Part shown: positions 35,505 to 48,400 of the stretch, piece after piece
Position numbering within the stretch: the stretch's first letter is position 1
How the letters are laid out: every line of letters starts with the position of its first letter
Assembly: GCF_018691265.1 (NCBI RefSeq)
Contig: NW_024881322.1
Span: 4,960,001-5,024,000, forward strand
Direction of reading: 5' to 3'
Length of the DNA: 64,000 nucleotides
From: Tyto alba
Lineage: Eukaryota > Chordata > Aves > Strigiformes > Tytonidae
Translations under genes and position numbers: made by a program
Notes under the pieces: model-generated
Database searches by the model: none
Told to the model about the DNA's origin: nothing
The model's input: only the letters and a program-made list of their open reading frames with translations

Positions 35505-36060
35505 GGCGGCCGCCTTCCCCTTCCCCTTTCTCCTCCGGGGGCGGAGCCACGCCGCCCGACGTCGCGCTAGAGTGACAGCCGAGCTCCTCCAATCAGGCTT
35601 CCCCTTCGCTCTTCCCGCCCGCGGGCTCTCGGTGTCGCCTAGCGACGGGGCGGCCGGGCCTGGGCGTTCCCCTCGCACCCCGCTCCGGTTCCCCCGGCCG
35701 GGCCGAGGTAGGAGCCCGGGGCCGCTTCCTCCTTCGCCCCGGGCTGGCAGCGCCCTGCCTCAAGCCGTCCCAAGGGGTAGCCGGAGGACCCTTGGGGGTA
35801 CATTCGTCCCCGCCGTCAAGGCGGCCCTCTCGCCCCGACGGCCCTTTGGGGCCGGGCGCTGGAGGGGGAGAAGGCTGTGGGGGGATCGCTGTGCCGCTGC
35901 CGAGGGGGGTTCCCCGGGAGCACCGCCTTCTCCGGGGAGGTGGGGAAGGGGCCCGAGCGGCGGCGTGCTGCCCTCGGCCCTCTGCGCGAGGGTAGCTGGG
36001 CGGGGAAGCCGGCTCACTTCGTACCTGTGTGTGTGTGTGTGTGTGCCCCCAGGCCTCTGG
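34420..36060. promoter_or_regulatory. CpG island and probable bidirectional ASTE1/NEK11 promoter
   Basis: A sharply GC- and CpG-rich block in an otherwise AT-rich window. It covers ASTE1 exon 1 and about 550 bp upstream of its ATG. Motifs seen: a GC box GGGGCGGAGC at 35537-35546, a palindromic CGACGTCG at 35557-35564 and CCAAT at 35589-35593. A donor-like ccgag/gtagga at 35707-35708 could end a first NEK11 exon. The divergent arrangement matches the human locus. Transcription start sites cannot be read from the sequence. Confidence 0.75.
36026..36045. repeat. (TG)10 microsatellite
   Basis: Ten uninterrupted TG units at the NEK11 side of the CpG island, followed by cccccag. Confidence 0.95.
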
Positions 36061-37279
36061 AGCGTAAATTTTGAGCCTTACGGGGTCTCTTAATAAGGTA
36101 ATAACAGCTCTGAGGTTGTCCTGGGGGATCCTGGCTTCTTGAATGTGTGTCGGGAAGATATTAGCTTTTTTGATAGTCAAGTACATTTGACCTGGTTTTA
36201 CCATCACTCGTAAGCTCCTTTGCTACCGACGCTACTTATAAAATCTTTCTTAGTTATCCTTTCTCTGGGAGCACTGATAAACAGAGCCAACTGAGAGGAT
36301 GTTACTTTAGACTTGGCTAGGTTTATAAAAATGTTGCAGAAAATAACAATGGAGCCAGCGTTTAGGAGTTAATTCCTTTTTAAATTAAGGAAAAAAACTA
36401 TCTCATTTTTTTAATTTTCAGAAGGCATAAAGGAGCAGGTCAGTGAAGTCATTAGAAGTAAAAAATTCAAGGTAGTAAATACTGAGGATATTTGGAGTTT
36501 AAATACAAAAACTCGAATTTGTACTGTAAGGGGTGGGGTGGGGGTGGCAAATGTTGATGTAACACAGGACTTCTTCAGATACAAAAAGAAAACCTGATAG
36601 AATTGGAAAATGGCCTTGATTGGTAAAGAAGGGTTTATCTTGGAGGCTGAAAGTGTCAGAGTATGTTAGCCGTTGCTAAAGAAACCTGAAGGTTGCGTAA
36701 ATGAAATTAGAAACAATATCTTACTTTTGTAAGCAAAGGAAGATCAGGGGTAGAAGTGGAGGTGCTGTGTGCTTAGCGTGTGTGGGTGGAACTATGAAAC
36801 CCTAAAGAAAAGTTTGCATTAGCTTACAATAAAAAAGAGGAAGGAGATTTAACACTAGCCAAGGAAGAAGGAAAAAGTTAAAATAGTCATCCAGACAATA
36901 TAATTGCATTAGTTTGTCATCAGCAGTCTGCCAGGCTCTGGAATGGGGCTTGGGGGGTGGTGGTGGTGAAGAAAGTTAAGAACATAAACTCTACCAGAGT
37001 GTTACTGGTTAAAGTAAACTGTGATTTCTGATAAGCGGTTGGAGAGTTGTTTTCTTTGAGTTATCTCTAGTTGTTCTGAACTTTAATGAAGCAATTGATG
37101 TGCTGCTGCTTGGGAAATACCTGTTCAGTGGGAGAAGATGGACACTGGTAAAAAAATACAAGGAAGGTTGGGCTAAAAGTTTGAGTGAGGTAGGAGGGGC
37201 TGCCTGTTCATGTACTTCTCAAAGAATCAGTCAGTCTCATGGTTGAGTAAGGCTCTAAAAGTCTAATGATTCTTTACAG
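36061..37279 (+). other. Probable NEK11 5' intron
   Basis: Non-coding sequence between the CpG island and the candidate 5' exon. It contains G-rich patches around 36531-36547 and 36946-36966. Nothing else is recognised. Confidence 0.5.
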
Positions 37280-37415
37280 GGTATTTTAAATGCAGCGGCT
37301 CAGCAATCCATCTCTTCTGTGACACCACAACGGCAGTCACTGGCCCCAGCCTTGTACCACTTCAGCAATAAACACCAAAGCATTTGACAAAGTTATATGA
37401 TAGGAGAATTTGAAG
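37280..37415 (+). other. NEK11: Candidate NEK11 5'-UTR exon
   Basis: A 136-bp segment bounded by a good acceptor (ttctttacag) and donor (gaag/gtgagc). Its composition is more balanced than its flanks. It lies between the CpG-island promoter and the first coding exon. An ATG at 37291-37293 opens an 11-codon frame that ends inside the segment, so it would be an upstream ORF. This rests on splice motifs and position only. Confidence 0.4.
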
Positions 37416-39152
37416 GTGAGCGATGTTAAGTGACTCTTCTCCAGAAAAAAGGAATAGATAGTTCAGCAGTTTTTGTAAGTTTAGTTATTTCTAAAGGTTA
37501 TGTATTTCAGAGCTTTTCTATTTGGAATTTATGAGGGCATCCATAAAACAGCAACTTAGTAGGAGAATAGAATAGTAAATGAAAAATATGTAAGCTTTCC
37601 AGAACTGGCAATGTGATATTTTACGGAGTTCATCTTCCTGCCCTCCCCTCCCCTACACCTCAACACGATCCACTTGTGCTTCTTCAGACAGATTTGGTGT
37701 TACAGAAGTAATTTTCTAGCTGACACTCTTTGCTTAGCGTTTGCATTTCAAAATTTTTTGTCACTTGCTATCTGAAAGAGAATACAGAAACAGAATCTCA
37801 GGAGTGCTTTTGTTTAAAAAACACACAGGATTTGTATCATTGTTATGATGGCTTGTAGTAATTAAAATTTGGCTGTATTTCATAATATAGTGACACTGCA
37901 ATGTCAGGCTCTTTGGTACAGTGTGACAGCAGCTCCATAGGTGGGTATTAAAGTAAGTTCTTGCACATGCACACACGCAAACTGTTGTTGGGAGATACAA
38001 ATTTGTAGTCTTCATGTAGGCTCTGCATTTGTTAGAAAGGGAAGACACTGACTTGGAACCAACAGTTATACAGCTTTTAAAATTAAGCAATTTGTCTCTT
38101 CCGAAGCAGCAACAAGAAGAAGGGGTTTTGATGTTTTCGCATTGACATTAAAATGGTATGGTGAACAAACACCAGTGTGGGCATGCCACGCTGCAGCGGG
38201 CAGTGCTGATAGAGAATAGTATTAGTTGCACTGATGGTAGGATCTTGCAACATCTTTATTTGTTCTAAAGGATTCTCAAACACAAATGATGCAGGTAGCA
38301 TTATATAAAGCAAGGTAATCAAAGCAATGTTGTTTTATTATGTGCAGTGAAACACCTACCCTTTATCATTTGGAATGAGGAACACTGTTATTCTAAACTC
38401 ATGTTCAGTTCTTGAAAACCACAGAAACACTAGAGGTTTGCCTTTGCAGTCCCCGTGTTTGCAGAATTAGGACCTCAATTAAACAAGAATTCTGAATCAC
38501 AGCTAAATTGATAGACAGGTGGGTCAAGAAAGAATTATTACAGTGGAGGAGAAATTAAGAGCTTTTGGAAGAGTTGAGTCTTATTGAAAGTCTTGTAGAC
38601 GTGGATAGCTATGAAGCTCTAATTTGCAGAAGATAGTAGTGAATCAGACAGAAGCTTGTGAGGTGAGCACTGAAAACAGATGGTGAAATCTGAAGGGCAA
38701 ATGAAAGAGCAGATAAAACAGTTTGGTGGTTATTTATGAGCATGAACTCAAATTATGGGTGGAGATTATGCTTCAGTATATACAAAAATCAGGTACCATG
38801 GTGATATAAAGACAGGTGGTGAGGAGAAGAGTGTCATATCAAGGGGAAGGGTCAGGCAAAATACTGGTGTAGTTCTTGCAAAAAGCTCTTGAACCTTGAA
38901 ATAAATTAAAGCACCTGTATTTCATTTCCCCTGTGTTATCAGTTCAGAGAATTCATTTAAGGTTCATTTAGAGGAAAGCTGACTATGTCACAACTACATT
39001 ATCTGGAATTTCTTTATAAAGTCTGCTGCCCACAGCCTAGCGACTAGTTCCATATATTTTGTGCTTTGCTGCAAACTCAGTACTGCTGTAAAATTAAATG
39101 AAGATTTTAATAAGAATAATACATTGACATTTTTTTTTTTTTCTGTTTCAAG
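37416..39152 (+). other. Probable NEK11 5' intron, second part
   Basis: 1.7 kb with no recognised coding sequence. Reverse open frames at 37761-38090 and 38083-38322 are not related to anything I know. It ends in a long T-rich tract and ttcaag acceptor. Confidence 0.55.
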
Positions 39153-39408
39153 CATTTCCCGTGAATGTTCATGGAAGAGTAAAAGGATTTGAAAGCTGCA
39201 TTCTAGGGAAATTTGTGTAGTTTCTGTTACGCAGAGAAATGCTGAAATTTCAAGAAACTGCTAAGCCTGTCACTGTTGCCAGATTTAATTCTGCTTGCTC
39301 AGATGCAATGATTGCAAGAAGATACAGTATTCAGAAGAAACTTGGCAATGGAAGCTTTGGAAATGTGTTTCTAGTTTCTGACAGAAAAGCGAAACAAGGA
39401 GAAGAATT
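39153..39408 (+). CDS. NEK11: NEK11 first coding exon
   Basis: Predicted exon after a 14-T tract and ttcaag acceptor: 86 nt of 5' UTR, then the ATG at 39239-39241. It encodes MLKFQETAKP and, after a divergent linker, RRYSIQKKLGNGSFGNVFLV with the glycine-rich loop. It ends in GEE plus TT at a gtaagt donor. The coding part is firm; the 5' edge is inferred. Confidence 0.9.
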
Positions 39409-42400
39409 GTAAGTAAACCCTTCACATACTTTAAATAAAAATGTTTGGAACATATTTCTTGCATTGTAGATATTTTCTTTATATTTGTGTCTCATGTCTC
39501 AGTTTGATCTTACGTTGCAGGATTAACTGCTTAACTTTAGTGAGGATATAAGACAGGAGCAGACCTTATGCTGACTCAGCATTCCAACTGAATCTGCTTC
39601 TGTTTAAAATAGTTTATCCGGTATGTCTGTCTACTTGTGCTTTTATCTAAATCCTTTTCAATTTACTTGAGCAGGACAGAGTGGAGGTAGGTAGAAAATC
39701 TCAGACCCTTGCCTGCATAGAGATGTACACCTCTGAAGTTTTGTAACAAATAATAAAACCAGTAAAAATATATGTAACTTACCTATTCCCTGGTGTCATA
39801 GCTTGGACAAGTTGCTAGTGTAAGATATAAACTATGGAAATTACCTTTTTATTTACTCAGAACCGAGTAAATTTTATCGTTGTCCTGACAAGAAGCGGGG
39901 CAAAGGAATATTCCAGGTTTCACAAATCTGCTCTTCTTCTTTGTAAGAAAATTGTTGAAGGCTTAAAGCTTTCTAATTTATAGGCTGTCATTTCATAATT
40001 ATGTCAACATATATACGTATATAATATAATTTTATAGTTTATTTTTGAGGTATTGTATTTTATAAATAAACTCAGTCCTTGAAGTTCTTTCTTCAGAACA
40101 CTTACTAAAGTGCTGGGCATTTGCCTTCTATCTTGTGCTTATCCATCTTCATGAACGTGATGTTTTTGTTTCAAAAAATATGGGAAAAGAGGATCCTTAG
40201 TCTAATCAGATCCAGTTACTGCATTAACTAGCTCTGTAATGCTTCATTCAGTTACACGTGCCCATTAAAGCATGGAACATTGAAAGAGAGCATGAAAATG
40301 TCAGGATTCCTGAATGTATTTTAATGGACTTCTCTCTTAATTTCTGATGATTTCTTATTTCCTGTAGGTAAGTCTTCGATAACACTTAATCGGATGCTGT
40401 TAGAAATCACTTCTGTGTCATTGTAAGGACTCAGATTGTTGGAGGAGTCTCAAAAGAAAGTGTACTGTAGTGTTGTAATTGTCCTTTTTTTTATAATTGA
40501 GTTGTCTAAATGAAACCTGAGAAGAAATAGTTACAGAAATTCCAGTAAACACCTTTCCATTTGCTGATAGCACTTTTTAAAAAAATTGACAAGTCTTGAT
40601 TTTCTTTTTTTTTTTTTTTTTTTTTTTTTTAACTTGCATGAATTTGCATAGGTCTCATCAGTTTGGTTAATAAACTCTTTAGGATTCTGAAGCTACAAAT
40701 ACAAAATAACATTTTCAGAGTGTTGACATTTCTGTATGTGAGTTTGAAGTTGGGTGCCCAGGTAATGCATTACTGGATGGACCTTCTGTTGTGGAGAGCT
40801 GTGTCTGTCGGTTTGATACTTACACCAAGTGGAATTTAAGTGTGGATATTTTTGATATTATCCAGTAAAATTTGTGAGGCTTTTTGTGTAAAGTCTGAAG
40901 CATCTAATCAGTGTACCTTTCAGCCAGAAATACATTCTTTCTTTAAATGTGGTAGTCTATTAGTCCTTACTGATGGGTACATTAATGAGCAATTACATGA
41001 TAAAAGAGCTTTTTCTGATTTATTTGTGCCTTGCTTTTGCTATTTATGACAATGCATTCTTGGCAATACTGCCTTAATAAATGTGCAACCAAGACATAAT
41101 TCTTTCACTTGTTTTCCTTCTACGTCAGTTTACAGCTTCTCAGCTCCTTGCATCAAAGTTAGATGCTACTAAGCTCTTAGCTTTTTGCAGCAGGCTTTTA
41201 AGACTTTTGGATCTCAGCCTTAGCTATGGTTTTCTACAAAAATGTTATTTAATGAAAACTTTAATTAAAAACAATAGAAGATATTTTTATTTTTTCTATT
41301 AAAGCAATTTGTCTTGTAAAAAGGGTGACAGGAATTACCTGGGCTTCTAAGACCCTTCTGAATTCGGTTATTACTGAACTCATTCTTAGAATATCAACAG
41401 TGCAGTGTAATGTGTGTCTTCAAACATTTGCTGCTATAGCACAAGCTGCCAAACCTCAAAACCAAGGAATGTGTGCTCTGCATTTAAGTAATTTATTATC
41501 TCTATTGTTTCCTTAAGAATTTTCCTTTGAGAACTTTAATTCTGAGTGACTGTGTTTTGAAGAAATACGCACTGCCTGTCGCATTTCATGCCTGTGTTTT
41601 GTTAGGGATGAGGCTGAGCGTGTCCTTTGCCATCATCACGGCAGAGGCTGAATATCAAATGGCGTATTCTTTTTTTGTTTTATCAGTCTCTTTTTGTGAC
41701 TGCAACAATACTTAACAAACCAAAGTGCAATAGTGTAGTTCATCCTTTCATCACTAGGGGGTACTTGTGTATCACAGTTATTCATTCCTTCTGTGCCTCG
41801 AATGTAGGATGGAGAGCAGATTCCCCCAATTTCTCTCCCTTACATGCTAATAGATGACAAAAATCCTGGCCCAGGTGAACATGAAAGCTCAAGTAGCATA
41901 ATGAGATAGAGTGTAGACACCTTCTTCTATTTAAAAATACTGGTTTCTTAAGGTGGTAAAATATACTAGAAGTCACATTCTCAACACTACTTTCAAATCA
42001 GAAAACAATCTCTTACAGAACTGCACTGATTACTGCTTCTGTTATACATTTCCCATTGGGAAGTTTATTTATACTTGTGAGTGAAAAATCAGGTGTTATG
42101 CTTCTTACCCTTTAAAAAGAATAATCTTAATACATCTCTGAAAGCACTTTGGCAGGAAAAAATAAATGAAGATATTTAAGTCCCAAATGATCCTCAGCAG
42201 AATTAGAAGTCTATTTTTATTGTTTCAGAGATGATCTAGAACATGCTGAGACAAATGTTTTATACAGCATTGACTCATCCCCGTATAGTTTCTTGAAAAT
42301 TGCTATAGTCAAAAGCACTGTAAAATTGGGTAGGAATAAATCATAAGAATACAAGTTCCTAAGAAGAGTGACATCTCAGATACTGCTACAGAGCTGTTTG

Positions 42401-45400
42401 GGGATATCTTTTTCAATTTTCCATTAGTGCAATGTCTACAGAATGAGACAGACTAATGCATAGACTAACAGTGGTTATCATGTAATTTCATGTATGCCAA
42501 GCAAAGATTTTATATGATTTTAGAAATAGTTTTGAGGCGTGCCTTGTACTTTATTACTACTCAAGGATCTTAGCTGTGGTGAGTGAAGCTTTATGCACAG
42601 AGTTGCTTCAGCTGGGCGGGAGGGTGAGTTGATAATTTGGAGCATGCCTCAAGTTAACAGCCATATTTCACATAAGGCTCTCCAAATATTGCTGCTCAGG
42701 CCAGCAATGCCTGCCTCTCTTAGACGTACATGCCAGCTTCATGCTGATCTCCAGTTCTGCATATGGGTGGGATCAGGATTACTGACTTTCTGAGGTCGTG
42801 CAAGTTCAGAGACATCCAGTGTGATATGGTTGAGTTGCATACTCTAATAAGCTTATGAAGTACTATGAGTGTAGTAGCATATGTAAGTCTCTTATTATAT
42901 GTCCCTCTTAAGTGTTGCATTGTACAACAAATTCCTTGCCTGTTGTTTTAACTTCCCAATTTGTATTTTTTGAAAATTGTACTTTCTGGTAATTAATTAT
43001 ATTCACGGTCCTGTGATTTCTGTAATTTTGCCTTCTTTTTTATTAGATGACTCTGAAAATAATTTTAATTTTGCATTCCATCTTGTATTGCTTGTGCTTT
43101 ATATTTTTTTCAAGGTATGTTATCCACAGTGGAGAGGGAGAAAACCAAACCAGTGATGTAGTAGTCTGGAGTGAGATGGTGCCACCATGGGGTTATTTCA
43201 GGCTGGTTGTTAGACTTAAGAATCACATGTCATTCTGAGATATATTTGTTTTGTGCAGACGTATGATGAATAACTTCTCTGAGTTTCATAGTAACTTCCT
43301 AAAAAGAAAAGTGCAAGTTCTTGATTTTAGATTTGTGGCTAGGGAAGGTGACTTTTGTCATCTATGATTGTGTAGAAAGTTATGCCATTCGCTGCACGTC
43401 TTCTACAAGAGCTTTTGATCCTGTTGGATGATTCTCACAGAGTATGACGGGGTTAAGCATCTCAAAGATAGAAGTTCCTGAAACTTATGTGGAAACAGAC
43501 AGCAAAGTAGAGAACAAAATGCATGCCTTCATAAAGAGAAAGGCCAGAACCTGGGAGACTTTTCACTACGAAAGACATTTCTCATGTACTAGACAATCCA
43601 CACAGGAGAGAGATCATCAATTTCCCCAGTTTTGGAAGAAACTATGGTCAGAATTTGTATCATCTTATACCCTAACATCAGTTAAACATAAGAGACATAT
43701 TTGCACAAAAACAAGCTTCTCAGTTCTAGTTCACACAGGATGGCTTGGTTTGTGTGTTATTTGAAATTTTCCCTAGTAGATATTTGCAAATCTTGTTTTG
43801 AGCCAGGTACTGTACATTCACTAAAACTGAGGTTGAACTGATGAATGTTGACACTGTCTTTCTGTTCTGGTGGACTCTAAAATGAGCTCTGACAAATCTT
43901 TATTTCAAATTGCAAACTGATTTAGTGAATATGTAACTGGAGCCCAAATAAAATTTGGATGCTCCTGCAAATATTTGCTGTGTTTTTTAATATTTTCCAG
44001 AATTTAGGCATGATAGACAGGGATGCACATCACTAGTTGCCTATAAGTGGAGTTCCATGAATTTGTAGAGACTCTGGCTTTGACTTTTATAAGAAAAAGT
44101 GGTAGCTTTAGTTTGGGTTAAAACTACTTAATTTGTGCTTTTGTTCATTTTCTTCTTTTTCTTTTGTAAAGTTGCACCAGTAATGAAGTTGGACCTAAGT
44201 GTAATTTTTTTTTTCTTTACATTTGTATAATCCAATGTTGCTAGCAAAGGATAAACAGTTCTACTCAGTCACTTTTCTAGACCCATGTATGCCCACTATG
44301 GAATGCAGTCTATTAAAAATGACTCTCTGCATGCATTTAGCACCTTTTTCATTCTGGGACCTGAAAGCACTTTTCAGAGCTGTGGAGTAATTTGTCCAGT
44401 TTGCAAATGGATGCTAAACAGGGAGGTTAAACAGCTTGCTTGTGTTCATGTAGCAAGACTGGAAAATAACTGGGCTGCTACTTAAGATATCAAGGAATGA
44501 TTTCTCAATCTTGCTAATTAGTAGCAGAACCTTTAGTTACACTGTAGATGCTTGATCCTCAGCTAGAGCCTAATATCATGGGGATCAGTTCTACAGTTTG
44601 GAAGCAAGCTGTCCTGTGCATGGCAGGAAGGAAGCCTAGTTTCCTGTAGACTTGCATCTTCTGCTGTCTTAACCTACCACAAAAAGCCCTATTTTTCACC
44701 ACACTTGCTAAGGTCACATTCCTTTTTTTCTGGAATATCCCCTATTTTCTTTTACTTCCACTAATTGTAGCTCCAGCTTTTCCCTTCCTTCTTGTATTCC
44801 TCCAGTATTTGTATTTCCCTTCTGTATTCCCTAATTGGTGGTTGCAGTAGAGCCAGGTCAAGCCATGGTGGTCCCTGAGCACATGCACAGGTGAGATGAT
44901 TGGTACACAAACACTGGCCATTTGGCAGCTCAAAAAATATGTAACTTTGAGATTCAGGGGTCACTAAGGCTCTTGCACTTCCTAATTAGATCACTAAATA
45001 AGGTCATCTTGAGATCTGTGAAATTGCCACCCTTCTGATGGATTTGGTTGAAACTGGATGGTAACTTCCTAAGTTGAGTAGTGATTGCTAGACAGATATT
45101 TTTTTCCTTCATATGTAAGGCTGCTAAACTTAGGACAGTTGGAAAAATTTGGAAATGCTGGTGGGACAATTAGACTATGAATTCTTCTGCAACTTTCAAG
45201 TGTATTTGGTATCTAATATCTACCTTCAGTTCTTTGCTAACGTATGATAGGTAAATGCTTTGAAGCTCATTAGATCTTATTTGATAGGGAATTCAAGTCC
45301 CACCTGTGTGTGAATACAATGCCAATTTTGTTGGCCAAGTATTAGCAGCTCAGTAGTTCTCAAGCCAGAACTGTCTTATAAAACGGTAACATCTCAGTGA

Positions 45401-48400
45401 TCTGCTCAAATGCAGTCTCTGATGACAAAGAGAAGAAAGGTGTTTCAATATTGTGTCTACGAAACAGTTTATAAATTTTTTTTTAAACAAAGTGTTGTAT
45501 AACTTTTAATTATTTGTAAATTCAGAGAAAAGTTACTTAAATTTAGAAATCACCTTCAAAATGCAGGATGTCTGTGCGTGTGTGGGGGTTTGTTTTTGGT
45601 TTTTGTTTTGTTTGTTTGTTTGTTCCCCCAGCTTCTTGAGTTGCATATGATTTTGCAGAAATCTATCTCAGTTTTTGAGAAGTTTACTTTTGTTTCTGGA
45701 CATTGTGGACCTAGACCTACCCAAGATAATTAGATAACTTTGTATAAAGTAGCAGGATTGTACCAGCCTTTTTACAGCAAACAGTAATATCCCTGCAGTC
45801 ACTTCTATCCCAGTCCCTCTGAGTAGGTTATTATAAAAGGTAATTATGGTTAAAGACAGTCTTTTATAGCAGAGATTTACGTGCAGGAGTAGTCTTGAAG
45901 GACAGTGCTATCACTTACAGATAATAAATGTCCTAATCAATCGTGCCAAGTGAAGCTCTGGATTAAGTTTCACTAATTCATAACCATGCATGGGCAAGCA
46001 GCTGAAGTACACAGTAGGCAACTGGGACTTCTCGTTCATAAATATTCACAAGGTTCTTATATGTCCTCGTGGTGGAAAGCACATGCTGAGAAGCGCCAAA
46101 CTCCCTGGACTTGCTCCTGTGTGTGGTAATTGTGGGGTGTCAGCTCAACTTCTGCGTCTGACTTGCATTATACCATTAATCCAGACTCATGCTATGATTC
46201 CTTGGAAACAGTGCACTTAGCTGAATAATTTATCATGTGACTTTCAATTATTGATGACTTCTTATAACAAATGAAATGAAATCTAAAGGTGGAAGAGTTT
46301 TGTACTTTAGGAATATCCAAGTGACAATCGGCAGATTGCTGTGTCGTCAAATCCCTGTGTTTGCTGCCTGCTTGCTTCTCTGAAGGTATTCCAACGGAAT
46401 GGTCATTTGATACTGAATTGATTAAAACTGTAACAAATTACTCCCTGCCAGTTGTCATATGGATGTTCATCTAATTGTGCTGCTTTCCTTTTTTTTTTTT
46501 TTTTTTTTCTTTTTCTCCCTCATTTAATAATAAAGCCTAGAAAATAAAACTAGAATCCAACAGGTCATTTTAGATTTGTGAACAGATATTCATGATCTCC
46601 TTGGCAACTGAACAAAGGTGGATTTGCTGTAGGACCCTCCCGATTGCTGCTTGTTTTAAAATAAGCTTTCCCTAGTGAACCGTCTTTTGCTTGGTTCAAT
46701 CGAGGGTGCCCTTGCTTCTTCATGTAAGGCTCAGGCTACTGTGTATCAGCTGAACTGCCATTGCTACTAAGGTGTACAGTCATTCTTGGCCCCAAATAAG
46801 AGATAATAAGAACATTGACAGCTCTTGCTGATTTAGCAGAGCAGTTTGAGAGGTTAGCCTTCATGAGCTTTCCACTTGAGTGGCTGATCATGACGTAAGT
46901 ATTCTGTGACCAATGCTACAGGAGTCAAGACCTAGCTGTGTCTCAAAGTCCTTGCCAAAGCCTATGTAACAGTGGCTGACGCTCTTGTGCCTTAGTTTAA
47001 GAGCACACCCGCAAATGGAAGTTGCCAGAGAGTGAAACCATGAGTGTTTTCTTTCGATTTTGGTAGGCAGTTGCACCAATGGCCACAATTTATTCAGATC
47101 ATTTCTAGTCAGAGACCCATTTGATACCCCCCTGACTCATTCAAAGCAGTTCTCACTGAAGACTACGTGGGAAGGTGCTTTAGTCCTTCCCTCCTGCCTA
47201 CCTGTCAGTGTCCAGCTTTTCCTGCAGCCCGGCATGGCACTGCAGGGCTCCTGCCTTTCGGCCCATGGAGTTAAGGACTGCGGGGCCTCCCCTGCCGTGG
47301 GACTGTGACCGTGCTGAGGTCCGGCACGGGTACGGAAGGCAGGAGCTACTGTCAGAGCCCCCTCCAGCTCTGCGTTCCCCTCTCCTGTAAAGTTATGCTT
47401 TTACACAGCTGCACCACATAGCTATGGAAACACACACACACACACGCGTCTTTGCGGAGGGATGCTCTGCTAAAATCGGTAGAACAACAGAATTGATTGT
47501 TACGACGCACGGGAATCCAAGAAATGGACCATCTCTCCCTGGAACCATTTATTTAGAGCTCAGTGTAGGGAAGTTTGGAAAGTCCCTGTGCTGGGTAAGC
47601 CTCTAGCGGGGGCTGCAGGATAGCTTGGCATCGGAGCACACACGTGAGCTTTTATGATGCCGGTGCTGGTGACAGACTTGGCAATTTGAAGGTACAGCCA
47701 TGCTGCAGGCCTTTGCACAAGCAATTTCTCTGTTAAAATTTCTAGTTCCTTCATTTTCAAAAAGCATAAAACCTGATATTCTGTGGCTTCTTTGAAATCA
47801 GAAAGTGAGTACTCAGAACAGGTCTGGACCCTTCATTCAGCTTGTGTAACACGGGTGCCTGTGAAAATCCTCTGCAGCTGTGCCTGATACAAGTTTTACA
47901 TCTGCTCAGTCATCATGAGCTTTGGTGGTATTGGTTTGGTTTTTCTTTTTTTTTTTCTTCTTTTTTTTTTTTTTTTTTTTCCTTTACCACTCTCCTTTTA
48001 GTATAACTCTCTTTGAATAAGTAGCCTACTTTTAAATTTTCGGTGGGATTTGTCCATTTGAATGGGGTGCATTCTAACTAGGTCTTTCATTTGTGTGAGT
48101 GGGAGGCAGAGTTCCTTAAAGCAAATAGTAGTTGGGTTTACTCTAAATCTCATCCCCCAGTGAGCTGAGCTCCCGGGAGCTCAGTGCTGCAGCACCTGCC
48201 ACGTTCTGATCTTGTGTGCAGGCAGTGAGTGTGCTGATGGTTGACTTTGTTGTTTTTCAAATTGTTTACAAGCAGTATTTTCAACACTGAGCAGAGAATT
48301 GTGCTTAAGGCGTTGGTGAATTACTGGTTCTCTGAGGCAGAGACAGAATTTAATGATTTTGTAATTAAACAAATGCCTTGAGATCACTTCTGTCTCGTTC

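Noticed and set aside
34269..35570. 433-codon plus-strand open frame opposite ASTE1 exon 1
   Set aside because: It is the antisense shadow of a GC-rich coding exon. The translation is a low-complexity A/G/P/R/Q-rich product with no family resemblance, whereas the minus strand matches ASTE1 throughout.
34432..35592. 386-codon second minus-strand frame
   Set aside because: Frame-shifted shadow of ASTE1 exon 1, rich in Arg, Ala and Gly, with no conserved motif.
35505..35678. In-frame N-terminal extension of ASTE1 from an upstream ATG
   Set aside because: Family members begin at MGxxGL, where the second-residue Gly lies at the nuclease active site. The extension is basic, low complexity and lies in the likely 5' UTR and promoter.
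35428..36207. Open frames of 221 (+) and 204 (-) codons in the CpG island
   Set aside because: Stop codons are rare in GC-rich DNA. Products are Pro/Arg/Gly-rich and unlike any known protein.
43444..43764. 106-codon plus-strand frame in NEK11 intron 1
   Set aside because: No recognised domain, no splice or promoter context, and its composition fits chance in intron.
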